NCBI GenBank assembly: GCA_049975385.1 | Contig: JBNGDO010000140.1 | Coordinates: 1 to 13,879, forward strand | DNA: 13,879 nt | Direction: 5' to 3' | Origin: DSWT01 sp049975385 | Lineage (GTDB): Bacteria; Chloroflexota; Anaerolineae; B4-G1; SLSP01 | Shown: piece after piece, positions 6,756-13,535 of the stretch | Position numbering within the stretch: position 1 is the stretch's first letter | Layout of the letters: each line of letters begins with the position of its first letter | Program-made: the position numbers and the translations under genes | The notes under the pieces: generated by a model | The model's input: the letters and a program-made list of their open reading frames with translations, nothing else | Told to the model about the DNA's origin: nothing | Databases searched by the model: none

Positions 6756-7946
6756 ATGCATTCATGGGAACTCACTGCTGAAGAGCGACAGGCATTATTC
6801 GATTTTGTCCGCGCGTTGGTACGCACTCCCAGTTTCCCCGGTGACGAGGGTGCTGTGGCGGCGCTGATCATGGCCGAAATGCGCCGTCTTGACTACGACG
6901 CTGTGTGGATGGACGACGCGGGCAACGTCGTGGGCCGCATTGGGCCGCAAGAAGGCCCCGCGCTGATGTTCAACAGCCACATGGACACGGTCGAAGTGGC
7001 CGATCCCGCAGCCTGGCGCGTTGATCCGTTTGCTGCCGAGGTTCAGGAAGGCCGGCTCTACGGGCTGGGAGCGTGCGATATGAAGAGCGGTCTGGCAGCC
7101 ACCGTACACGCGGCTGCGCTGTTGAAAAAACACGGCGTCTCGTTGGAGGGCCCTGTTTTTGTGGCGTGTGTTGGCCTGGAAGAACCCGCCGAGGGCACGT
7201 GCACACGAATTCTGTTCGAGGAAGATCACCTGCGGCCTGATTGGGTCGTGATTGCTGAACCGTCGAACCTCCAGATCGTGCGCGGGCAGCGCGGGCACGT
7301 GGAGATGACGTTGAGTGTCAAGGGCCGCTCGGCGCACTCTTCGGCTCCGGAATTGGGCCGCAATGCCATCTATACGGCTGCGCACCTGATCTTCAATTTG
7401 GAAATTCTTTCCGGGCAGTTGGTGGACGATACTTTCCTGGGACCAGGCATCCTGGCCGTCACCGAGATTCGCTCGCATGGCGTGAGTCGCAACGCCATTC
7501 CCGGCCGCTGCGAGATGACGCTGGATCGTCGCCTGACCGTTGGCGAGACGGAGGCGATGGCCCTGCTCGAAGTACAGCGTATCATCACCCGCGAGGGCGC
7601 CGACGCTGACGTGAAGGTGATCGAAGAAGAAGTGACGACGCACACCGGCAAAACGTATCGCGTGCGGCGGACGTCGCTGCCGTGGGCATTGGAGGAACGC
7701 CACCCGCTGGTGAAGGCCATGCTCCGGGCTGCGCAGACGGCGGGCCTGCGTCCGGGATTGACGCGCTGGCATTTTGCGACGGAGGGCGCGTACACCGCCG
7801 CCGTGGCGCAGGTGCCCACCGTGGGTTTTGGCCCCGGCAATCCCTCGCTGGCGCATACGGTCAGCGAGTACGTCGAAGTTGAGCAGATCTACGCCGCGGC
7901 GCAAACCTATGCGGCGTTGGCGATGCAATTGCTCGGCAGGAAATAG
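6756..7946 (+). CDS. M20 family metallohydrolase, YgeY-like (ArgE/DapE/ACY1 superfamily)
   Basis: A 396-residue protein, the usual size for YgeY-type M20 enzymes. Metal ligands and catalytic residues are in place: H75-x-D77 (NSHMDTVE), D108 in GACDMKSG, E142-E143 (LEEPAEGT), E168 in IAEPSN, and H367 in LAHTVSEYV. The dimerisation lid carries GRSAHSSAPELGRNAIY (190-206). The C-terminal WHFATEG...VPTVGFGPGN pattern matches the branch annotated as selenium metabolism-linked hydrolase rather than true DapE or ArgE. It should cleave an amide bond with two bound metal ions (usually Zn); the natural substrate is unknown. An AGAGG lies about 10 nt before the ATG. It follows the sugar transferase by 36 bp and is probably in the same transcript. 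No selenium-related genes are visible here. Confidence 0.88.
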   Translation: MHSWELTAEERQALFDFVRALVRTPSFPGDEGAVAALIMAEMRRLDYDAVWMDDAGNVVGRIGPQEGPALMFNSHMDTVEVADPAAWRVDPFAAEVQEGRLYGLGACDMKSGLAATVHAAALLKKHGVSLEGPVFVACVGLEEPAEGTCTRILFEEDHLRPDWVVIAEPSNLQIVRGQRGHVEMTLSVKGRSAHSSAPELGRNAIYTAAHLIFNLEILSGQLVDDTFLGPGILAVTEIRSHGVSRNAIPGRCEMTLDRRLTVGETEAMALLEVQRIITREGADADVKVIEEEVTTHTGKTYRVRRTSLPWALEERHPLVKAMLRAAQTAGLRPGLTRWHFATEGAYTAAVAQVPTVGFGPGNPSLAHTVSEYVEVEQIYAAAQTYAALAMQLLGRK

Positions 7947-7978
7947 GCTGCGAAGTTCTGGTACGGTAGGCATAAATG

Positions 7979-8080
7979 GTTCCCCAGTTACATAGCTCCG
8001 AGGGGAACGGCAGTTCCCCGATTTGGCGTAGCGTCGCGGATCGGCAGATCCGCTCAGAGCGTAGCTGTCTGGGGAGGAAC
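7979..8080. repeat. tandem hairpin array with constant GGCA loops
   Basis: Two perfect 7-bp hairpins share the same tetraloop: GGGGAAC-GGCA-GTTCCCC (8002-8019) and GCGGATC-GGCA-GATCCGC (8036-8053). Each is preceded by a YRTAGC box: CATAGC 7991-7996 and CGTAGC 8027-8032. A third CGTAGC at 8060-8065 begins a decayed unit ending TGGGGAGGAAC. A half unit GTTCCCC precedes at 7979-7985. The units are 36 and 33 bp apart. GTTCCCC at 7979-7985 can also pair with 8002-8008, giving an alternative fold, and GTTCC/CCAG at 7979-7987 can pair with 8069-8080 around a bulge to close the whole structure. The array fills most of the 165-bp spacer between the YgeY-like gene and psuG. There is no T-run, so it is not a standard terminator. 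Confidence 0.8.
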
Positions 8081-8111
8081 TTACGCCGTAAATATAAGGT
8101 TGTGCAGAGGT

Positions 8112-9023
8112 ATGGTTGATTTTCGTATTGCGCCGGAGATTCAGCAGGCTATTGATGATGCGCAGCCGGTGGTGGCGCTGGAATCGGCTTTGATCACGCA
8201 CGGATTCGCCTATCCTGCGAACCGCGACATCACCCGGCGGATGGTGGAGGCGATTCGGGCCGAAGGCGCTATCCCCGCTGTCATCGGGATATGGCGTGGC
8301 GCGGTGTGCGTGGGATTGAGCGATGCGCAGGTGGAGACGCTGGCGACAGATGCGACGGCGGTCAAGGTGAGCGTGCGCGACCTGCCATTGGCCGGCGTGC
8401 GCGACGCCCGCGCAACGGGAGTCATTCACGGTGGCACGACGGTTGCGGCGACGGCGTTGCTGGCGCATCGTGCCGGGATTCGCGTCTTTGCGACGGGCGG
8501 CATCGGCGGTGTACATCGCAGGCATCCCGAGGACGTTTCCGCCGACTTGCCCGTGCTGGCCTCTACGCCGTTGATCGTCGTGTGCGCGGGCGCAAAGTCC
8601 ATCCTCGATCTGCCGCGCACGCTGGAGTACCTCGAAACGTGGGGCGTGCCGGTCATCGGCTGGCAAACCGCCGAATTCCCGGCGTTCTACAGCCGTACTT
8701 CTGGATTGGCGGTGGACCAACGTGTCGATAGTGCGCCGCAGGTCGTGGACGTCTTCCGGGCGCAGCGAGCGCTGCGTCTGCCGCAAGGGTTGCTGGTCGC
8801 GGCGCCTATCCCCACTGCGGACGAAGTCCCCGCCGCCGAGATCGAACCGCTCATCGCTCAGGCCGTCGCCGAAGCCGACGCGCAGGGCGTCACCGGCAAA
8901 GCCATCACCCCTTTTATCCTCGCGCGTATGGTCGAACTCAGTGACACGCGGACGAAACAGGCCAATGAGAGCCTGTTAGTCAATAACGCTCGTATTGCCG
9001 CTCAGATTGCACGCAATCTTTGA
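8112..9023 (+). CDS. psuG: pseudouridine-5'-phosphate glycosidase
   Basis: It cleaves the C-C bond of pseudouridine 5'-phosphate to uracil and ribose 5-phosphate (reversible), the second step of pseudouridine salvage in the cytoplasm. I chose ATG 8112 (303 residues) because MVDFRIAPEIQQAI aligns with the family start; a TTG at 8100 would add four residues. The Shine-Dalgarno evidence is not decisive (AGAGG directly before the ATG, AAGG 12 nt before). Numbered from 8112: the PVVALESALITHG block has E24, the KVSVRDL Lys is K85, GGTTVAAT follows at 107-114, TGGIGGVHR has H135, D145 lies in SADL, and the Schiff-base Lys is K162 in CAGAKSILD. The loop between H135 and D145 appears about two residues shorter than in E. 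coli PsuG. The usual partner pseudouridine kinase is not adjacent. The gene lies 12 bp before glmS, so the two are co-transcribed. Confidence 0.93.
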   Translation: MVDFRIAPEIQQAIDDAQPVVALESALITHGFAYPANRDITRRMVEAIRAEGAIPAVIGIWRGAVCVGLSDAQVETLATDATAVKVSVRDLPLAGVRDARATGVIHGGTTVAATALLAHRAGIRVFATGGIGGVHRRHPEDVSADLPVLASTPLIVVCAGAKSILDLPRTLEYLETWGVPVIGWQTAEFPAFYSRTSGLAVDQRVDSAPQVVDVFRAQRALRLPQGLLVAAPIPTADEVPAAEIEPLIAQAVAEADAQGVTGKAITPFILARMVELSDTRTKQANESLLVNNARIAAQIARNL

Positions 9024-9035
9024 CAACGAGGGACT

Positions 9036-10826
9036 ATGTGCGGAATTTTCGGTATTGTGACTGCAACAGAGCAAGTGCTCGGCCCGATTTTAATTGAAGC
9101 AGCACAACGATTGGCCTATCGCGGCTACGATTCGGTAGGCTGCGCGACTTTCCACAAGGGGGGTACGGTGGATTTACGCAAGGATGTCGGCAAGGTGGGG
9201 CCCGTCGCGGAACGGCTCAACTTCGCTGAGATGACCGGCACGCGCGGGATCACGCAACTGCGCTGGGCCACATTCGGCGCGCCGTCGCCGGTGAACGCGC
9301 AGCCGCACTTCGATTCCGACGGCGATCTGGTGGGCGCGCATAACGGCAACGTCGTCAACAATGTGGAACTGCGCGCGGCGTTCCTGGCCGAGGGGATGAC
9401 GGTGCGCTCGACCAACGACGGCGAGTCGTGCGTCCACGCTGTGGAGCGCTACGTGGACCGGGGAGAGTCGATGCTGGACGCGATCCGCCACGCTTATGAC
9501 GATCTCGAAGGCGACTATTCGTTTGTCATCGGACGCGTTGGCGAGTCGCAGCTTTACGCTTTCAAGAAGGGGTCGGGGCTGGTGGCCGGCCTTGGGGAGG
9601 ACTTTGCCTGCATTTCCTCGGATCTCCCCTCGATTCTGCCACTCACGCGGCGCATCCTGTATCTCAACGACGGCGAGATCATTGCCCTCAGCGCGGGCGC
9701 GGTGCAACTTTACCGGGTGGATGACGGCAGCCCCATCGCCCGCGAGGCCGAGGTCGTCATCGAGAGCATGGACGCCGCCGTCAAGGGTGGGTATCCGCAC
9801 TTTATGCTCAAGGAAATCCACGAACAGCCGCAGGTCGCCGGAGAACTCATTCACCTGCTCGATGCCTCGCGGCACGTCGTGCCGTTGGTGGAGCGGATGG
9901 CGCAGGCGCGCCATCTCTACCTGATCGGCTGCGGGACGAGCTATCACGCCTGCATCCTTGGCGCGGTGTACCTGTCGCAGTTGGCCGGGCGCGCGGCGAT
10001 CCCGGTGCTGGCCCCGCAGTTCATCCCGCAATACGCGCCCACCGTCGGGCCGGAGGACGTGGGGGTGTTCGTCAGCCAGAGTGGCGAGACTAAGGATGTG
10101 CTCAATGCGTTGGAGGCTGCGCGGATGCGCGACATGGGGGCGTTGGGATTGGTCAATGTGCTGGGGTCTACGTTGATGAAGGAGAGCGAGCGGTATCTGC
10201 CCCTGGCCTGCGGCTACGAGATCAGCGTACCGGCGACCAAGACCTTCGTGAATCAGGTCGTTGCCTTCCTGCACCTGGCGCTGCGGATGGGGAATCATAG
10301 CACGGCGTTGTTGCACGGCCTGCCCGGCCTCATCGAGGGGACGGTGGCGCATACAGAAAACGCTCTGGATGGCGTCGAGGCGCGCATTAGAGACGCAAAC
10401 GACCTGTATTGTCTGGGCTACGGCGCAACGTATCCCATTGCGCTCGAGGGCGCGCTCAAGCTCAAGGAAGTGACCTACGCGCACTGCGAGGGGATGCTCT
10501 CGACGGAGTTCAAGCACGGGCCGCTGTCCGCCGTCCACGAGGGCTACCCGGTGATCTTCGTCTGCGGGCCGGACGACGTGCCGGTGATGATCAGCGGTCT
10601 GAACGAGACGACGGTGCGCGGTGGCTACACCGTCGTCGTTGCCGAAGAGGATGCGCGTCTGCGCGCCAACGCGCACGAACTGCTTACTTTGCCGCCCTCT
10701 GGACCGTTGTTAGCGCCGCTGTTGGGCGTCCTGCCATTGCAAATGTTGGCGTATCGCGTCAGTGTCGCGCGGGGTTACGATCCGGATTTCCCCAGGAATT
10801 TGAGCAAGACGTTGACGGTGGACTGA
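9036..10826 (+). CDS. glmS: glutamine--fructose-6-phosphate aminotransferase (isomerizing), divergent
   Basis: It makes glucosamine 6-phosphate from fructose 6-phosphate and glutamine, the entry to UDP-GlcNAc, peptidoglycan and amino-sugar polysaccharides. It has 596 residues, near the family norm. The glutaminase domain has the N-terminal nucleophile C2 (MCGIFGIV), YRGYDS (28-33), RWAT (77-80), HNG (102-104) and D128. Two SIS domains follow, with CGTS (299-302), SQSGET (347-352), ALEGALKLKE (469-478), KHGP (493-496) and the C-terminal NLSKTLTVD with K591. Common GlmS histidines are changed (ATHG to ATFG, AHPH to AQPH), and VASTKAF reads VPATKTF, so it belongs to a divergent branch; a paralogue acting on another sugar phosphate is possible. 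GAGGG stands 5 nt before the ATG. The 12-bp gap after psuG leaves no room for a glmS ribozyme. Confidence 0.93.
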   Translation: MCGIFGIVTATEQVLGPILIEAAQRLAYRGYDSVGCATFHKGGTVDLRKDVGKVGPVAERLNFAEMTGTRGITQLRWATFGAPSPVNAQPHFDSDGDLVGAHNGNVVNNVELRAAFLAEGMTVRSTNDGESCVHAVERYVDRGESMLDAIRHAYDDLEGDYSFVIGRVGESQLYAFKKGSGLVAGLGEDFACISSDLPSILPLTRRILYLNDGEIIALSAGAVQLYRVDDGSPIAREAEVVIESMDAAVKGGYPHFMLKEIHEQPQVAGELIHLLDASRHVVPLVERMAQARHLYLIGCGTSYHACILGAVYLSQLAGRAAIPVLAPQFIPQYAPTVGPEDVGVFVSQSGETKDVLNALEAARMRDMGALGLVNVLGSTLMKESERYLPLACGYEISVPATKTFVNQVVAFLHLALRMGNHSTALLHGLPGLIEGTVAHTENALDGVEARIRDANDLYCLGYGATYPIALEGALKLKEVTYAHCEGMLSTEFKHGPLSAVHEGYPVIFVCGPDDVPVMISGLNETTVRGGYTVVVAEEDARLRANAHELLTLPPSGPLLAPLLGVLPLQMLAYRVSVARGYDPDFPRNLSKTLTVD

Positions 10827-10831
10827 ATGGG

Positions 10832-11209
10832 TTACAAGTTTTGTTTGACTTTCTCCAGCAAGGCCTCTGGTTCCACCGGTTTGGAAATGAACTCGCGAAT
10901 GTCCAGATATTGATCGGTGGGGAAGGCGGCAGCGTACTGCGACGTGGTAATGGATGAGATCATCAGGATAGGAACCGCGCGCAGTTGGGGGTCGTCAGAG
11001 ATTTGTTGGGTGGTGTAGTAGCCGTCCAATGGGTTCGTCATCATCACGTCCATCAAGACCAGGTCCGGCTTGTTCTCTCGCATTTTTGCCAGACCCTCTT
11101 TGCCGCTCGCGGCCTCTTCGACCGTATATCCGGCGCTTTCGAGGACCAGACGGTACGCCAGGACGATGTCTGGATCGTCATCCACAATAAGAATTGTTTT
11201 TTGGGTCAT
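10832..11209 (-). CDS. stand-alone response regulator receiver (CheY-like)
   Basis: A 125-residue single receiver domain with no output domain. The acidic pocket is D10-D11-D12 (ILIVDDDPD), the phosphate acceptor D54 (LVLMDVMM), the switch Ser S85 (ILMISS), F108 and K110 in EFISKP. The frame stays open to a TTG at 11377, but I start at ATG 11209: the receiver fold begins there, and GGAGGG (complement of 11218-11223) lies 8 nt upstream. The loop after D54 (TNPLDGYYTTQQI) differs from the common PGMDG form. It follows the histidine kinase on the same strand after a 208-bp spacer and is its likely partner; the signal must pass on to another protein not seen here. It converges on glmS with 5 bp between stop codons. 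Confidence 0.93.
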   Translation of the reverse strand: MTQKTILIVDDDPDIVLAYRLVLESAGYTVEEAASGKEGLAKMRENKPDLVLMDVMMTNPLDGYYTTQQISDDPQLRAVPILMISSITTSQYAAAFPTDQYLDIREFISKPVEPEALLEKVKQNL

Positions 11210-11217
11210 TTGCTTAT

Positions 11218-11278
11218 CCCTCCGATGTATGAACGTGTACGGGTAAAGTCCAGGTTGCTTGCAGCCGTCTCTATTATG
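11218..11278 (-). promoter_or_regulatory. ribosome binding site and candidate -10 for the response regulator
   Basis: GGAGGG on the minus strand (complement of 11218-11223) decides the start at 11209. CATAAT (complement of 11273-11278) is a plausible -10, giving a leader of about 60 nt, but no convincing -35 lies 16-18 nt upstream. The regulator may therefore have its own promoter or simply be read through from the kinase gene. Confidence 0.35.
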
Positions 11279-11322
11279 GCACAAAATGCGTAGAAAGGCG
11301 AATCTCAGTCGAAAGATGGCAA

Positions 11323-11408
11323 AGACTACAAAAGGGCTTGCTTGCGCCAATATGTACGCTGAACAATAGGTCCGCAAGGCACAATACGTGCTGAGACTTT
11401 TGTAGTCT
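11323..11408. repeat. 12-bp inverted repeat AGACTACAAAAG / CTTTTGTAGTCT in the kinase-regulator spacer
   Basis: Perfect 12-bp arms at 11323-11334 and 11397-11408 are separated by 62 bp. A nested 6-bp pair, CTTGCG (11341-11346) and CGCAAG (11373-11378), lies inside. The right arm alone can fold as AGACT-TTTGT-AGTCT (11394-11408) and begins, on the minus strand, 9 nt after the kinase stop codon. There is no T-run. The right copy extends to the exact 15-mer found at 4074-4088. Confidence 0.6.
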
Positions 11409-11417
11409 GGCTCCCGC

Positions 11418-13304
11418 TCAAACTTTTCCGGCGTGTACCAGCGGGCACGTGATAGTAAACGTTGTCCCCTGTCCCGCTGTGCTCTTGAGCCGGATCATGC
11501 AGCCATAGCGGGTGAGGATGTCCTTCGTGATCACCAATCCCAGGCCGGTTCCTTCTTTGACCTGCTCCTTGGCGTTGGGGGCGCGATAGAATTCCTCGAA
11601 CAGATGCGCTTGAGCCTCCTCCGGGATGCCGATGCCGTTGTCGCTAACCGTAAACTGTGCCTGACCCTCCACGCTCTGCAAGCTCACCGTTACTCGACCG
11701 CCTTCCGGTGTGTACTTGATGGCGTTGGCGACGAGGTTGTTGAACGCCCGGTCGAATTGTTCCTCAATCCCCATCGCCACTAGCGGTGTGCCAGACGGTT
11801 CCAACGTCAGGGTGATGTTTTTCTCGGTCGCCGGGACGGTGTAGCGCTCCACAAGCTGTGTCACGATGGGTGCCAGATCGACCGGCTGTGGCGTTTCCTC
11901 CATCCGCAGGCCGGCCTTGCCCGCTGCCAGGTCAAGCAAATCGTCAATGAGCGTTTGTAGGAAATCGGTGCGCCGCAGCGCACGGGTGAGCATATCCGCT
12001 TGCACATCCGTGAGTGCGCCGGCGTAGCCGCCGGTCAGCGTGCGCAACAGGCTACGCACCACGCCCACCGGTGAGCGCAACTCGTGCGTCACCGTCAGGA
12101 TGAACTTGCGCTTGGCTTCGTCGAGGTTTTGCAGCGCGGCGTAGGCCAGCGCATTCTCGATGGCGATGCTGCCGTGGCTGGCGACGGTGGCGAGATACTC
12201 CTCGTCATCCTCGCTGAAGCATCGAGGTTTATTGCAGTAGACGCGGATAATGCCGAGTGGCCCGCTGTGCCCGCTCAGCGGCGCGGTCAGTATCGCGTGG
12301 ATGCCTTCGGCCAACGCCTCGGCTCGATATTGCAGTCGCGTGTCGGCGGCGATGTCGTCCACGGCGACGACTTTGCCCGCGAGCACTTCGCGGACCAGCG
12401 GATTCTGATCCACCAGCAGGCAGCCTTTCTGGAAATAGGCGTCGCGCAACCCGTAGGTGCTGGCGAGGCACAGGCTTTGTCCCCCGGCTTCGAGCAGCCG
12501 GATCGTGCACGCCTTCACGCCCATGACGTCGGTGGTGCTTTGGGTGAGGCGGTCGAGCACCTCCTGAAGTTCCAACGTTGAATTGACGGCCTGGGCGCTC
12601 GCGTAGAGTGTGTGCAAGCGATTGTAAGCGCGCTGCACGTCCTGGCCCAAAGTGATGATTTCCTCTTCTCGTTTGCGCAGGCGGCTGGTTGTGCGGGTGG
12701 CCAAATAGACGGAAAGTATGACCGTACTGGCGAAGAAGAACAACGTGCTGCTTACATAAAGTGCGTGGTTGTACAGGCGGGTGGGGAGCAATCCCGCAAT
12801 GGGAACGTGTTGCATCCATCCGGCGTATTCCAGTCCGGCGAGGCCTGTCATCAACACGATGGCTAATCCGGCAAAGAGATAGGCCTCGCGCCCAGACAGC
12901 AGGATCGTCGCCAGGATGATGTGGAAGAAGAAATACAGTATCGCCGGGCTTTCGATCCCGCCGGAGTAGTGGATGATCAAGGTGATGGCGATCCAATCGG
13001 CGGCAATCTGCGCGCGCGCTTGCGTCCGCGCGTGGACGTTCGATCCGCTCAAGCCGCACGTCAGGCGATTGAGCCAGCGCGCGAACAGCACGTTGTAGCC
13101 CAGGATGGCAGCGCCGATGAAGGTGAGTGGAGCGAGCGCCAGGTCCAGCCCAAGCGCGAAGCGCGCCAGCCACGTCGCCAGGATTACGCTTGCGCCCGCA
13201 ATCCAGCGCAATTTGCACAGCCAATCGAGGCTGAGGCACAGCTCGTAATCCACCGGCGCTTGATTGAGCCGGGGGGCGTTTGCGGGGGAAAACCGTGTGT
13301 CCAT
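11418..13304 (-). CDS. membrane sensor histidine kinase (multi-TM, GAF, HisKA, HATPase)
   Basis: A 628-residue protein. Residues about 35-202 hold roughly five to six membrane segments. One loop carries IIHYSGGIESPA (110-121), which resembles the GGxxNPF quinone-site motif of RegB/PrrB kinases, with Ser for Asn and Ala for Phe. A short coiled linker (about 203-235) leads to a GAF domain (about 240-390) and then HisKA with the phospho-His H407 in THELRSP. The HATPase domain shows the N box around N523-N527 (NNLVANAIKYTPEG), DNGIGIP (555-561) and GTGLGL (585-590), so the kinase should be active. ATG 13304 has an AGG about 10 nt upstream (CCAGGTAAAGCA). It should phosphorylate the receiver encoded downstream. 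A redox or quinone signal is an inference from the membrane motif; the GAF ligand is unknown. Confidence 0.94.
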   Translation of the reverse strand: MDTRFSPANAPRLNQAPVDYELCLSLDWLCKLRWIAGASVILATWLARFALGLDLALAPLTFIGAAILGYNVLFARWLNRLTCGLSGSNVHARTQARAQIAADWIAITLIIHYSGGIESPAILYFFFHIILATILLSGREAYLFAGLAIVLMTGLAGLEYAGWMQHVPIAGLLPTRLYNHALYVSSTLFFFASTVILSVYLATRTTSRLRKREEEIITLGQDVQRAYNRLHTLYASAQAVNSTLELQEVLDRLTQSTTDVMGVKACTIRLLEAGGQSLCLASTYGLRDAYFQKGCLLVDQNPLVREVLAGKVVAVDDIAADTRLQYRAEALAEGIHAILTAPLSGHSGPLGIIRVYCNKPRCFSEDDEEYLATVASHGSIAIENALAYAALQNLDEAKRKFILTVTHELRSPVGVVRSLLRTLTGGYAGALTDVQADMLTRALRRTDFLQTLIDDLLDLAAGKAGLRMEETPQPVDLAPIVTQLVERYTVPATEKNITLTLEPSGTPLVAMGIEEQFDRAFNNLVANAIKYTPEGGRVTVSLQSVEGQAQFTVSDNGIGIPEEAQAHLFEEFYRAPNAKEQVKEGTGLGLVITKDILTRYGCMIRLKSTAGQGTTFTITCPLVHAGKV

Positions 13305-13355
13305 TGCTTTACCTGGCTTGGATACGCTTTGGTGAGACGATCAATGAGTAAGACT

Positions 13356-13414
13356 CTATCCGAAAATTGTGTCTGCGAGCGTTTCTCGTGCGTCGATGGT
13401 GAATTCTCGGATAG
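13356..13414. repeat. 59-bp inverted-repeat element with 13-bp ends
   Basis: CTATCCGAAAATT (13356-13368) faces AATTCTCGGATAG (13402-13414): 12 of 13 positions pair. Inside, CGAG-CGTTT-CTCG (13376-13388) makes a small hairpin. It lies 51 bp upstream of the kinase start and 121 bp from the transposase stop. It could be a miniature transposon or an IS-end remnant, or a structured leader/operator of the kinase gene. No clear target duplication flanks it. Confidence 0.6.
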
Positions 13415-13513
13415 GTACTAAGTCCAAGTATAGCTTAGCCGGTAGAGAACGCAAATGCTGTAGGTGGCTGTTCAAACCTTGGGAAAGAAGTGTAAGTAAG
13501 GCAGGGGGTATCA

Positions 13514-13533
13514 CCCAAGCTATGCAGCTTGGG
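13514..13533. repeat. perfect 8-bp palindrome at the end of the transposase gene
   Basis: CCCAAGCT (13514-13521), loop ATGC, AGCTTGGG (13526-13533). It sits 2 bp beyond the transposase stop codon. No T-run follows on either strand, so it may mark the IS end or protect the transcript rather than act as a simple terminator. CTTGGG at 13478-13483 can compete for the same CCCAAG arm. Confidence 0.65.
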
Positions 13534-13535
13534 GT

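Noticed and set aside
8036..8053. GC-rich hairpin as a rho-independent terminator after the YgeY-like gene
   Set aside because: No T-run follows on either strand and a near-identical architecture is repeated next to it, so a repeat array explains it better.
6795..8786. 663-codon open frame on the minus strand opposite the YgeY-like gene and psuG
   Set aside because: It is Arg/His/Gln-rich with no recognisable domain, lies antisense to two clear enzymes and crosses the hairpin array; it is a by-product of GC-rich codon use.
9024..9035. Possible glmS ribozyme upstream of glmS
   Set aside because: Only 12 bp separate psuG and glmS; the ribozyme needs far more sequence.
9174..10676. 500-codon open frame on the minus strand opposite glmS
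   Set aside because: Antisense to a motif-rich GlmS, with shadow-type composition and no family resemblance.
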